Of a stretch of 64,000 bases of DNA, positions 25,669-33,468 are shown in pieces (within the stretch, counting starts at the first letter, position 1; each line of letters starts with the position of its first letter). Below the pieces are notes generated by a model. It searched no databases and was not told the DNA's origin. It saw only the letters and a program-made list of their open reading frames with translations. Source of the DNA: Raineyella sp034933565 (GTDB taxonomy: Bacteria; Actinomycetota; Actinomycetes; Propionibacteriales; Propionibacteriaceae). The position numbers and the translations under genes are program-made. The stretch is taken from assembly GCF_034933565.1 (NCBI RefSeq), contig NZ_JAYFNG010000016.1, positions 3,687 to 67,686 on the forward strand. The letters are read 5' to 3'.

Positions 25669-26093
25669 CGGGGCAGCAGCTCCATGTCGGTGAGGGTGAG
25701 CTCGAGACGGTTGCGCTCGACGCCGTCGACGCTCACCTCGACCGTCCAGTGCTCGAGTGGCCACCGGTAGACGCGGTCACGCTGCCCGATGACCACGTGC
25801 GGATCCCCGAAGATGGTGGACATCTCGCGGACGAGTTCCTGCTGCTCGTCCTCGAGTCGTTCCGGGGCGACCGGCAGGCTGGCGGTGACCGTCGCGATCC
25901 GCCCGTGCCAACCGTCCCAGCGGCCCGGCCCCACCCCGTCGACGGACAGCACGCCTTCGGTCGGCTCCTGCTCGGGAGCGCAGGCGCGTTCCTCGGCACC
26001 GATCGTCTCCCACAGCTCGAGCCGCTGGTCGATCGGGACGAAGCCGGCCCGGGCGCAGCGCTCGCCGAAGGCCAGTAGCGGGTGGTCGAACAT
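25665..26093 (-). CDS. Uncharacterised soluble protein, 142 residues
   Basis: I do not recognise this protein. It begins MFDHPLLAFGERCARAGFVP and is acidic. It contains no membrane segment and ends in a beta-rich stretch (HWTVEVSVDGVERNRLELTLTD is its pattern at residues 115-136). ATG 26093 follows GAGGGAGATGG at good spacing; an ATG six codons earlier is possible. Codon usage and the ribosome site support a real gene. The gap 26094-26346 shows one hydrophobic reading frame without a start, which I do not call. Confidence 0.55.
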   Translation of the reverse strand: MFDHPLLAFGERCARAGFVPIDQRLELWETIGAEERACAPEQEPTEGVLSVDGVGPGRWDGWHGRIATVTASLPVAPERLEDEQQELVREMSTIFGDPHVVIGQRDRVYRWPLEHWTVEVSVDGVERNRLELTLTDMELLPR

Positions 26094-26333
26094 GGCCCAT
26101 CTCCCTCGCATCACCCCGGTCGCCGCAGTGCCACCGGGGATCATTCATCGTAGTCGAGGGTGCATGCCACGGCCGGTGATTTCCGCCGCCGGCGAGCGCC
26201 GACGAGCGCAGGCGCCGCCGGGTGCCCGCCACCGGCAGCAGCGGGACGAGGAGCCCGACGAGGGTGCCGCCGATGACGGACCCGCCCCCTGCTCCGGGAG
26301 GCGGACGCCGGGCCCGGCTGCGTACGGAGGTGA

Positions 26334-26339
26334 CACAAT
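26334..26339 (+). promoter_or_regulatory. CACAAT -10-like box, possible leaderless promoter of metX
   Basis: CACAAT ends 7 nt before ATG 26347. A GGAGG at 26326-26330 is too far from the ATG to serve as its ribosome site. Confidence 0.35.
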
Positions 26340-26346
26340 ACCGACC

Positions 26347-27552
26347 ATGACTTCCCTGCCCCCGTCCGCCGAGGATTCGGTGGGGATCGTCGAGCAACGC
26401 ACCGCCCGATTGTTCGAGGGGGACCACCCCCTCGTCCTGGCCAGCGGTGCCGTCGTACCCGAGGTCGACGTCGCGTACGAGACGTACGGCACCCTCAGTC
26501 CCTCACGGGACAACGCCATCTTCATCTGCCATGCCCTCACCGGTGACGCGCACGCGGCCGGCCGGCACCGGGACGACGACCATCGGCCCGGCTGGTGGGA
26601 CACGATGATCGGCCCCGGCAAGCCGATCGACACCGACCGCTACTTCGTCATCGCCGACAATCTGCTGGGCGGATGCCAGGGCACCACCGGGCCCGCGTCG
26701 ACCGATCCGACGACCGGGCGCCCGTACGGTCTGGACTTCCCCCTGCTGCAGATCGCCGACTTCGTCACCGTGCACCGCGCCCTGCTGGACCGTCTCGGGG
26801 TGGACCACCTGCTGTCCGTCGTCGGCGGCTCGATGGGGGGCATGCAGGCCCTGCAGTGGGCGCTGTCCTTCCCCGAGCAGGTCGACAGCGCAGTGATCAT
26901 CGCCGCCTCGAGCCGGCTCAACGCGCAGAACATCGCCTTCTCCGCGGTGGCGCGCGAGTCGATCATGCGTGACCCCGGCTTCGCCGGCGGCCGCTACCTC
27001 GAGTCGGGCACCAGCCCCGACACGGGACTGTCGATCGCCCGGATGATGGCCCACATCACCTACCAGTCCGAGGCCGGGATGGAGGAGAAGTTCGGGCGGC
27101 GCTACCAGTTCGGCGAGGACGCCCGACGCGGCTTCGGGGTGGACTTCGCCGTGGAGAGCTACCTCGATCACCAGGGCCGGGTGTTCCTGTCCCGGTTCGA
27201 CGCGCTGTCCTACCTCTACCTGACCCGGGTGATGGACTACTTCGACCCGTTCGCCGAGGGGGACGCGGCCGCGGCGCTGGCCGCCGTCGGATCGCCCTGC
27301 CTGGTGCTCTCCTTCGACACCGACTGGCGCTTCGACACCAGCCATTCCCGCGCCATCGTCCGCGAATTGGAGCGCCAACGGGTGCCGGTGAGCTTCCGGG
27401 AGATCCGCTCCCCGTGGGGCCACGACTCGTTCCTGCTGACCATCGACGACTACCACCGCACCGTCACCGCGTTCCTGCGGCGGGTCGCGTACGAACGGGC
27501 CGTCCGGGACCGGGCGGTGCCGGACCGGGCGGGCGAGGGGAACACACGATGA
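26347..27552 (+). CDS. metX: Homoserine O-acetyltransferase
   Basis: This 401-residue alpha/beta-hydrolase transfers an acetyl (in some relatives succinyl) group to homoserine, the first step committed to methionine. It has the oxyanion/substrate motifs CHALTGDAHAAG and NLLGGCQGTTGP, the nucleophile Ser162 in VVGGSMGGMQAL, a catalytic Asp near 326 (FDTDWRF), and His359 in SPWGHDSF. Length and the full triad indicate an active enzyme. Its stop overlaps the metW start by 4 nt (ATGA). No SAM-riboswitch-like leader is evident. Confidence 0.95.
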   Translation: MTSLPPSAEDSVGIVEQRTARLFEGDHPLVLASGAVVPEVDVAYETYGTLSPSRDNAIFICHALTGDAHAAGRHRDDDHRPGWWDTMIGPGKPIDTDRYFVIADNLLGGCQGTTGPASTDPTTGRPYGLDFPLLQIADFVTVHRALLDRLGVDHLLSVVGGSMGGMQALQWALSFPEQVDSAVIIAASSRLNAQNIAFSAVARESIMRDPGFAGGRYLESGTSPDTGLSIARMMAHITYQSEAGMEEKFGRRYQFGEDARRGFGVDFAVESYLDHQGRVFLSRFDALSYLYLTRVMDYFDPFAEGDAAAALAAVGSPCLVLSFDTDWRFDTSHSRAIVRELERQRVPVSFREIRSPWGHDSFLLTIDDYHRTVTAFLRRVAYERAVRDRAVPDRAGEGNTR

Positions 27553-28154
27553 CGCTGCGACCCGACCAGACGGTCGTCACCCGCTACGTGCCCGACGGCT
27601 CCCGGGTGCTCGACCTCGGCTGTGGCCACGGCAGCCTGATGCGCTACCTGATGGACCGGCGCGGCTGCACCGGCACCGGGGTCGAGATCGCCGCCGACGC
27701 CGTCGTCGACGCGATCGCCAAGGGGGTCCCGCTGATCGAGCTCGACATCGACCACCAGCTCGACGAGTTCGACGACAAGTCGTACGACGTGGTCATCCTG
27801 TCCCGGGTGCTGCAGGCCACCTACAAGCCGCGGGAGGTGCTCTCACAGATGGCCCGGATCGGCTCGCGGTGCATCGTGTCGGTGCCGAACTTCGGCTACT
27901 GGCGGCACCGCTGGGTGCTGATGCGCGGCCGGATGCCGATGTCGAAGGAACTGCCGCACGCCTGGTACGACACACCCAACATCCACCTGTCCACGCTCTC
28001 CGACCTGGAGGATCTGTTCGACGTGGTCGGGCTGGACGTCTGGGAACGTCGGCTGTCCACCCCCGACGGGCGGCAGCACGACTACCCGGCCCGCTGGGCG
28101 AACCTGATGGCGGCCAACGCCATCTACGTGCTCACCCCGCGGAGCGCGGCCTGA
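27549..28154 (+). CDS. metW: MetW-like methyltransferase-fold protein
   Basis: This 201-residue protein has the methyltransferase motif I VLDLGCGHGSLMRYL (residues 20-34), then DVVILSRVLQATYKPREVL and the MetW-typical NFGYWRHRWVLMRGRMP and LPHAWYDTPNIH. MetW is known as the partner of MetX in many proteobacteria and some actinobacteria, where it is needed for full homoserine acetyltransferase activity. The ATGA overlap with metX supports the same partnership here. Confidence 0.93.
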   Translation: MTLRPDQTVVTRYVPDGSRVLDLGCGHGSLMRYLMDRRGCTGTGVEIAADAVVDAIAKGVPLIELDIDHQLDEFDDKSYDVVILSRVLQATYKPREVLSQMARIGSRCIVSVPNFGYWRHRWVLMRGRMPMSKELPHAWYDTPNIHLSTLSDLEDLFDVVGLDVWERRLSTPDGRQHDYPARWANLMAANAIYVLTPRSAA

Positions 28155-28160
28155 CCCTCG

Positions 28161-28176
28161 GCCCCGCCACCGGGGC
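28161..28176. terminator. Short hairpin after metXW
   Basis: GCCCCG and CGGGGC form a 6-bp stem with a 4-nt loop, 7 nt after the metW stop and before the convergent regulator gene. It is a weak terminator candidate. Confidence 0.35.
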
Positions 28177-28247
28177 AGTATCGCCGGCGGCCTGCCCCTC
28201 GACCCAGCCTGCCGCGGCAGTGTCGACCGGCGCAGTGGCGGCGACCG

Positions 28248-28915
28248 TCATCGCTGTCCGGCCCGGCGGCCGCGGGACCGCTCGGTGAGATCGATCAGCC
28301 CGTTCTCCCGGGCGGCGACGATGGCAGCGGCACGGGTGGAGACCCGGCACTTCACCAGGATGCTGGCGATGTGGTCCTTGACCGTGTTCGGGCTGAGGAC
28401 CAGCCGATGCGCGATCTGCTTGTTGCTCAGGCCATCGGCCATCAGCCAGAACACCTCGCGCTCGCGGGCACTGAGGTGAACCCGGGCGTCAACGGATAGG
28501 TGGTCCGACGGGCATGCTCCATCAGCATGTCGAGTGCCTCCGAGGACACCGGGACGTCGCCGAGCGCCCGGTGGACCACGGCCTCCAGCTGTCCGGACAG
28601 TCCCTTGACCACGTAGCCCTTCGCCCCGGCAGCGACGCTGAGGCGTACGGTGCGGGAGTCCTTGACGCTGGTCATCATCACCACCCGGGCGTCCGGGTGA
28701 CGGGCCACGATCCGCTTGGTGGCCTCGACCCCGCCGATGCCCGGCATCCTGATGTCCATCAGCACCAGGTCCCACGTCTCCTCGTCACAGGCCGCGACGG
28801 CCTCCTCACCGGACGCGGCACCCCGGACCTCGGCCCTCGGCACCTCACGGTGGACCAGGTCGACCATGAGGGCGCGCAGATCGTCCTCGTCCTCGACGAC
28901 CAGAATGCTGTCCAT
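28248..28915 (-). pseudogene. NarL/LuxR-type response regulator interrupted by a frameshift
   Basis: The receiver domain is intact from ATG 28915. It begins MDSILVVEDEDD, has the phosphorylation site VLMDIRMPG, then MMTSVKD and the lysine in GYVVKG. That frame runs out at a stop at 28442 without a DNA-binding domain. A complete LuxR HTH (LSAREREVFWLMADGLSNKQ, then SPNTVKDHIASILVK) lies in another frame down to 28248. The frames can be joined near 28497-28504 by restoring one base, for example one C in the run read ACCACC on the coding strand. It is therefore a recent pseudogene, a phase-variation-like event or a sequence error. A sensor kinase of the matching class lies 0.5 kb away. Confidence 0.85.
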
Positions 28916-28922
28916 GCCGACG

Positions 28923-28928
28923 AGCCTA
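28923..28928 (-). promoter_or_regulatory. TAGGCT -10 box, probable leaderless promoter of the response regulator
   Basis: On the minus strand TAGGCT ends 7 nt before ATG 28915 with no Shine-Dalgarno sequence. The rest of the gap 28929-29131 shows no supported gene. Confidence 0.5.
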
Positions 28929-29131
28929 GCGTTCCGGTCGCGGCGTGCCGATGCCGCACGCACCCCCTCACGTCCCGGTGAGGGTCCGTCCTGCACCGCT
29001 CTCGGTTCCGACGAGCGGGCGGCGCTGACCAGTGCGAGAATGCCGTCGGGTGACGGGCCGGAGCTCGACCGGGCCCAGGATCCGCCGACACCAGCCGCCG
29101 TGGAGCGTCGGGGCCGGCTCTGTGGCTCATT

Positions 29132-29137
29132 TATGAT
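29132..29137 (+). promoter_or_regulatory. TATGAT -10 box for the small exported-peptide/sensor-kinase genes
   Basis: TATGAT (one mismatch to consensus) lies 21 nt before ATG 29159, followed by a GGGGGGAAG ribosome site. No clear -35 box is visible. Confidence 0.5.
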
Positions 29138-29158
29138 CTGACCCGGGGGGAAGCAGTC

Positions 29159-29374
29159 ATGAAGTTGGTCGTGGTCGCCTGCTGTGCCGTGTGGATGAAC
29201 ATCGGCTGGCCGGCCGCCGGGCAGCCGGTGGTGTCGCCGACACCACCGGGAGGGGCATCCGGGTCGCCATCGGTGGTGGCGACCGCAGGTCCGGGAGAGG
29301 TCCCGCCGGACCTGTGCCAGCTCTTTCCGTGGCTGTGTCCACAGTCGACGCCTGATGTCCTGGACCGCACCTGA
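29159..29374 (+). CDS. Small exported Pro-rich peptide, 71 residues
   Basis: The open frame starts at ATG 29159 after a strong GGGGGGAAG ribosome site and a TATGAT box. It encodes a hydrophobic N-terminus MKLVVVACCAVWMNIGWPAA that could be a signal peptide. A mature part of about 45 residues rich in Pro, Gly, Ser and Val follows, with two cysteines six residues apart (DLCQLFPWLC, Cys53 and Cys60). I know no family for it. It sits 35 nt upstream of the sensor kinase and probably in the same transcript. A role as ligand or modulator of that kinase is only inference from position. Confidence 0.55.
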   Translation: MKLVVVACCAVWMNIGWPAAGQPVVSPTPPGGASGSPSVVATAGPGEVPPDLCQLFPWLCPQSTPDVLDRT

Positions 29375-29390
29375 TGTCCCTGGACGGCAC
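29351..29390 (+). repeat. 20-bp tandem duplication spanning the small-peptide stop codon
   Basis: Bases 29351-29370 and 29371-29390 are imperfect direct repeats (CTGATGTCC(C)TGGACnGCAC), and a third partial copy CTGAT begins at 29391. The peptide's TGA lies at the start of the second copy. Confidence 0.75.
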
Positions 29391-29409
29391 CTGATCCTGA
29401 TCGGAGACC

Positions 29410-30807
29410 ATGCACACGAGCCCGATGCCCGGCTGGGGGCTGCGCCGCGCCGACCGGAAGCTCCAGATCATCATGACCGCGCTGATCGCCGCGGTCCTCA
29501 TCGCCGACACCGGATTGGTGTTCTTCACCGCCGGCGGCCTCAGCGGCAGGTCACCTCTCGAGGTCATCAGCCTGTGGGTGTTCGCGTACGCGTCGTTCCT
29601 CATCGCGGTGTGGGCACCCGGATGGTTCCTGCTGTCCACGGTGCCGTCCATCGCGCTGAGCTTCTACTGGACGGACTACGAGCGGATCCCGGTGCTGGTC
29701 CTGGCCGGTCTGCTGACGCTCACCGCGCTGGGCAGCCGCAGGTGGCTGGCGGTCGCCTGGGGGTGGGCGGTGGCGTGGACGACGGCCACGGCCCTCGTGT
29801 TCGCCCCGGCGCACAGGGTCCAGTTCCTCGCCCTCATGCTCGTTGTCGTCTTCCTGGCGACGTCGGTCGGGATCTTCGCCCGGCGATACTTCTCCCAGCG
29901 CGACCATCATGCCCACCAGCTGGCGCGCGTCCGGGAACTGGAGCAGCAATCGTACGAACAGGAGCTGCTGCTCCTGGCCCAGGACATCCACGACTCGATC
30001 GGCCACGCCCTCACGCGTGCGGCGCTCCAGGTGCAGAGACTGACCGCGCCCGATGCGGCCGACACGGCGCGTCAGGCGACCGCACCGTCGACGACCACCG
30101 CGGACCTCGCGGCAGACCTGTCGGCCGTGCGGACGGCTCTGGATGAGGCCATCGTGGCCATGCACCACATCGTCGATGTGCTGGAGAACCGTTTGCCGCT
30201 CGACCGGACCACGACCTCGATCGATCTCGACAAGGAGCTGTCGGATCTGGTCGATGTGCTGCGCAGCAGTGGCCGCAGGGTCAGTCTCGTCGACGATGCG
30301 GCAGCGGCCCCGGAGCTGTCACCCTCGATCCAGATCGAGTGCATCCGGATCCTCCAGGAGTGCACGACGAACATCCTGCGCCATTCACCCCGGTCGGCCC
30401 GGGTGGGCCTGAAGGTCCGGGTCACCGCGGAGGCGGTGGCGATGGAGGTCTCCAACACCATGGGCGCGGATGGATCACCACTCGACGGCCCGCCGGGGCC
30501 GGGCGGGCACCACGGCCTGTCGAACATGGAGGCCCGGGCCATCCGGCTGGGCGGGTTCTTCCACGCCGGTGCCGATGACGGGCAGTGGACCGTGGTCGCC
30601 CGCATCCCCGTCGGGCAGATGGTGTCATCGCACCGGACAGAGGACCGCCCCATGCCCCCCGTTCGGGGGGTTTTCGCCCCTGAGGCTGTTCACCGGGGAT
30701 CCGGGCCCGTAGAGTCTGGCGTGCTCGGGGGGCGATCCCCGCAAGGAGATCGGCGGAAAGAGGGTCCGGGCGGACAGGTACGGGGTGCCTCGGCAGAGGT
30801 GTCCTGA
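29410..30807 (+). CDS. NarX/DegS-class sensor histidine kinase
   Basis: This 465-residue protein has about five membrane helices in residues 20-155, then a helical linker. The HisKA_3 dimerisation motif is LLLLAQDIHDSIGHALTRAAL, with the phospho-accepting His194. An HATPase domain follows with the N-box RILQECTTNILRHS and a glycine motif GPGGHHGLSNMEARAIRLGG. It should phosphorylate a NarL-type regulator, and the frameshifted gene at 28248 is the obvious partner. CGGAGA precedes ATG 29410. The last 50 residues or so after VVARIPVGQ are unlike kinase sequence, so the functional end may lie before the annotated stop. Confidence 0.85.
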   Translation: MHTSPMPGWGLRRADRKLQIIMTALIAAVLIADTGLVFFTAGGLSGRSPLEVISLWVFAYASFLIAVWAPGWFLLSTVPSIALSFYWTDYERIPVLVLAGLLTLTALGSRRWLAVAWGWAVAWTTATALVFAPAHRVQFLALMLVVVFLATSVGIFARRYFSQRDHHAHQLARVRELEQQSYEQELLLLAQDIHDSIGHALTRAALQVQRLTAPDAADTARQATAPSTTTADLAADLSAVRTALDEAIVAMHHIVDVLENRLPLDRTTTSIDLDKELSDLVDVLRSSGRRVSLVDDAAAAPELSPSIQIECIRILQECTTNILRHSPRSARVGLKVRVTAEAVAMEVSNTMGADGSPLDGPPGPGGHHGLSNMEARAIRLGGFFHAGADDGQWTVVARIPVGQMVSSHRTEDRPMPPVRGVFAPEAVHRGSGPVESGVLGGRSPQGDRRKEGPGGQVRGASAEVS

Positions 30808-30831
30808 GCCGGTTCGACCAGCCCCGTCGAT

Positions 30832-30869
30832 GGTGGTGAGCTCCGGGTTCCGCCCGGGAGCTCACCACC
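30832..30869. terminator. Hairpin after the sensor kinase gene
   Basis: GGTGGTGAGCTCC (30832-30844) pairs perfectly with GGAGCTCACCACC (30857-30869), a 13-bp stem with a 12-nt loop. Bases 30870-31005 hold nothing else I can identify. Confidence 0.7.
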
Positions 30870-31005
30870 GTCTCCGCTTCTACGGGTCCCCTTCCCGGTG
30901 CTGCGACCCGGTGGTCCCGGACATCCGTCCCACTCCTGGACCGAGCGACGGCGCCCGGCCCGCTCGATGACCGCCCCTCTCGAGGACCTGATGCGGTCCG
31001 AGGGC

Positions 31006-31674
31006 CTAGGGCCCGACGGTCGGCCCGCCGTCGGCCTGTCCACCGTCCGGCCGCGCCTCGCCCTGCTGCTTCGCGGCGGCCTTCCGGGCGCCCGCGACCA
31101 GCCAACCCTTGAACAACGGTGTCAGCACGCGCGGCATCACCAGGTAGGTCATGGCCGCGGTGATGCAGATCGTGATCACGGCGGTCCGGACCAGGAACGG
31201 CACCGGCGCCAGCAGCGGGAGGCCGCCCGGCAGCAGCGGCAGCGTGCTCAGCAGCCAGATGAAGAAGGTCGCCGTCGGCCAGATCCCCACCCAGGTCACG
31301 AAGGCCATCCGGTGCTTCGGTGGGTTCATCGAGGCCGGGACCACGGCCGGCTCGAACCAGGCCTCGAGCCCGGTGAGACGGCGGTGCACGGGCTCGCCCT
31401 CGGCGACGGCATGCATCCGGCCGAGGACGTCGGCCCGCTCCGGGCTGGTGTCCCAGGCCGCGAAGCCCGCGTCGTCGTGGTAGCGGACGACGACATGGTA
31501 GGGATCGCCGGACCGCTCCGGCGGGATCAGGTCGGCGCCGAGAAAGCCCGGCTTCTGCCGCATCAAGGTGAACATCTCCCGGACCAGATCCTCGTACTCG
31601 TGCTCGCGTCCGGGCCTGGCGTAGCGGGTCGCGATCCGGGTGATGGCGACGGGTCCGGCGGCGGGGTGACTCAT
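31006..31674 (-). CDS. Antibiotic-biosynthesis-monooxygenase-like domain fused to membrane helices
   Basis: This 222-residue protein has an N-terminal ABM-type ferredoxin-like domain at residues 8-100 (ITRIATRYARPGREHEYEDL, then FLGADLIPP and YHVVVRYHD). Two or three hydrophobic helices follow at about residues 125-195, then a basic Lys/Arg/Ala tail. This architecture is common in bacterial proteins of unknown function; ABM domains act in quinone or haem oxidation in other contexts. ATG 31674 has an AAGGA ribosome site at 7-nt spacing. Confidence 0.75.
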   Translation of the reverse strand: MSHPAAGPVAITRIATRYARPGREHEYEDLVREMFTLMRQKPGFLGADLIPPERSGDPYHVVVRYHDDAGFAAWDTSPERADVLGRMHAVAEGEPVHRRLTGLEAWFEPAVVPASMNPPKHRMAFVTWVGIWPTATFFIWLLSTLPLLPGGLPLLAPVPFLVRTAVITICITAAMTYLVMPRVLTPLFKGWLVAGARKAAAKQQGEARPDGGQADGGPTVGP

Positions 31675-31735
31675 GGCATGTCCTTCTTCGACGGTTGCTC
31701 GACGGGGCGGTCCCACACTTCTCGACCGGGCGGTC

Positions 31736-32668
31736 TCACAGGCCGAGGGCCTGCAGCAGGCGGGTGGCGGGGGAGCCGAGGCCGTACGTGTCGACCAACC
31801 CGTCCCAGCCGGCCCGGTCCGCCACCGCGCGGGGGAGCAGCAGGTCGTCGGGGCCGACCCCGAGCGGCAGGTCGCGTCGGATCCTGATCACCTGCGGGGC
31901 GATGTCCAGATAGTCCGCCCCGGCCCGGATCGCCTCGGCCTGGCGTGCGGTGAGGCCGCCCTTCTCGACCGCCCCGTCGGCTGCCGCCCGCCGGACGCCC
32001 GCGAGGTCGCCGTAGCGGTCCAGCAGCCGCGCGGCCGTCCTGTCACCGATCCCGGGGACGCCGGGGATGCCGTCCGAGCTGTCACCTCGCAGGCTGGCCA
32101 GCTCCACGTACGAGGCCGGTCCGACGCCGTACGTCTCGCGGGTCTGCGCCTCGTGGATCTCCCGCCACCCGGGGGTCCGGCCCACCGGGGTGAGCAGCCC
32201 GACCCCGGCGGCGTCGTCGACGAGCTGGGTGAAGTCGCGGTCCCCGCTCGCCACCGTCACCGCGCCGACACCGGCGAAGAGCGCCGCCAGGGTGCCGATC
32301 ACGTCGTCCGCCTCCGCGCCGGCGGCGCCGAGCACCGGCAGACCCAGCGCGGTCAGCAGCCGGTGGATCACCGGGATCTGCACCACCAGGTCCGCCGGGA
32401 TCTCCTCGGAGTGCCCGTCCGCGGCGACGCGATGGGCCTTGTACGAGGCCAGCAGATCGACCCGCCACTGCGGTCGCCAGTCCTGGTCCCAGGCACAGGC
32501 CAGATGCGTGGGACGTCGTTCCTCCAGCAGCCGGGTGAGGGCGTCCAGGGTTCCGCGCAGGGCGTTGACCGGCTCCCCGGCCGGACCACGCAGCCTCGAG
32601 GGGACTCCGTGGAAGGCGCGGAAGAACAGGTAGGAGGTGTCGACGACGAGCAGCTGCGGCGTGACCAT
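31736..32668 (-). CDS. 5'-3' exonuclease (FEN/PolA N-terminal-like)
   Basis: This 310-residue protein shows the PIN-like nuclease and helix-hairpin-helix arrangement of stand-alone actinobacterial 5'-3' exonucleases. Metal-binding acidic motifs are VVDTSYLFFRAFHG at the N-terminus, GAEADDVIGTLA near residue 118, and ASGDRDFTQLVDD near 140. The H3TH DNA-binding segment is LRGDSSDGIPGVPGIGDRTA near 193. It would remove flaps or RNA primers during replication and repair. CAGGAT lies 8 nt before ATG 32668. Confidence 0.9.
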   Translation of the reverse strand: MVTPQLLVVDTSYLFFRAFHGVPSRLRGPAGEPVNALRGTLDALTRLLEERRPTHLACAWDQDWRPQWRVDLLASYKAHRVAADGHSEEIPADLVVQIPVIHRLLTALGLPVLGAAGAEADDVIGTLAALFAGVGAVTVASGDRDFTQLVDDAAGVGLLTPVGRTPGWREIHEAQTRETYGVGPASYVELASLRGDSSDGIPGVPGIGDRTAARLLDRYGDLAGVRRAAADGAVEKGGLTARQAEAIRAGADYLDIAPQVIRIRRDLPLGVGPDDLLLPRAVADRAGWDGLVDTYGLGSPATRLLQALGL

Positions 32669-32800
32669 GGGCTCATCCTGCCGCCCCGTCGGGGCGCCCG
32701 CCACTGCTGCGGGCAACCCTCGGCACCCGAGGCAGAGCCCTGCCCGCACCCCGGAGCGGCCTCCCGGAGAGCCGAGCCGAAGCCGCGGGTGGTGACCGGT

Positions 32801-32806
32801 TATCGT
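32801..32806 (+). promoter_or_regulatory. TATCGT -10 box, probable leaderless promoter
   Basis: TATCGT ends 6 nt before ATG 32813 of the hotdog-fold gene, and no ribosome site is present. Confidence 0.45.
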
Positions 32807-32812
32807 GTAGCC

Positions 32813-33415
32813 ATGAGCGATCCCCGCATCGGCCTCACCGTCACGCATCGTCGGTACGTCGGCCACAACCACACCCATTACTCGGGCAGCCAGGTCGATC
32901 ATTCGTACACGATGTCGCTGCTGTCCGATGCGGCCACCGAGGTGTGCATCCGCACCGACTCCGATGAGGGTGCCATCGTGGCGTACGACGAGATCGACTT
33001 CCTCGCCCCGATCTACGCGGGCGACGTGCTGGAGGTCGAGGCGTTCGTCGTGGGGGTGGGCAGCACGAGCCGGGAGCTGGGCATGGAGGCCCGGGTGATC
33101 TGCCGCGAGGCCCAGCGCCTCGACAGCAACCCGAGGCTGGCCCCCACCGCCTCGTACGTCCTCGAGCAGCCCCTCGTGGTCGCCCGGGCGACGGCGACGG
33201 TGGTCGTGGCGAACCCACTGCCGGAGCCCCCCACGCCGTGGGGCACCCAGGTCGCCGATGTCCCCGACCGTCCGGAGCGGGACCCGAAGGCGGGGCTGAA
33301 GGATCTCCAGGAGACCTGGCTGCGGTGGACCCGGGACGCTCGCGAGCAGATCGAGAAGCGCGCCGCGGACCTGCGAAGCCGTTCCCAGGCCCCGGCGGAC
33401 CACAGCGAGGAATGA
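32813..33415 (+). CDS. Hotdog-fold protein similar to 3-aminobutyryl-CoA ammonia-lyase
   Basis: This 200-residue protein has a hotdog domain over residues 8-150. The pattern HYSGSQVDHSYTMSLLSDAATE, DEIDFLAPIYAGDVLEVEAF and VGSTSRELGMEARV resembles the Kal enzymes of lysine fermentation, which remove ammonia from 3-aminobutyryl-CoA, and beta-alanyl-CoA ammonia-lyases. The C-terminal 50 residues (KDLQETWLRWTRDAREQIEK) form a charged helical tail not typical of these enzymes. No other lysine-fermentation gene is nearby, so an acyl-CoA substrate is likely but its identity is open. The stop codon lies in a repeat. Confidence 0.7.
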   Translation: MSDPRIGLTVTHRRYVGHNHTHYSGSQVDHSYTMSLLSDAATEVCIRTDSDEGAIVAYDEIDFLAPIYAGDVLEVEAFVVGVGSTSRELGMEARVICREAQRLDSNPRLAPTASYVLEQPLVVARATATVVVANPLPEPPTPWGTQVADVPDRPERDPKAGLKDLQETWLRWTRDAREQIEKRAADLRSRSQAPADHSEE

Positions 33416-33460
33416 CGCCCGGCCCACGGCGAGGGACACCCGACCACAGCGAGGAATGAC
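33398..33460 (+). repeat. Roughly 22-bp repeats spanning the hotdog-gene stop and supplying the next ribosome site
   Basis: The 19-bp sequence at 33398-33416 recurs identically at 33442-33460. A degenerate copy sits between them (about 33420-33438), giving three units of about 22 bp. The first holds the TGA of the hotdog gene. The last provides the GAGGA that serves as ribosome site for ATG 33469. Confidence 0.8.
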
Positions 33461-33468
33461 ACACGACA

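Noticed and set aside
26140..26310. Minus-strand frame with a hydrophobic stretch (GGTLVGLLVPLLPVAG) between a hypothetical gene and metX
   Set aside because: No ATG, GTG or TTG precedes the hydrophobic segment in that frame within the gap, and there is no ribosome site.
32711..32720. GGGCAACCCT resembling the conserved core of SAM riboswitches
   Set aside because: The surrounding 140 bp do not offer the needed helices, and the downstream hotdog gene appears leaderless and unrelated to methionine.
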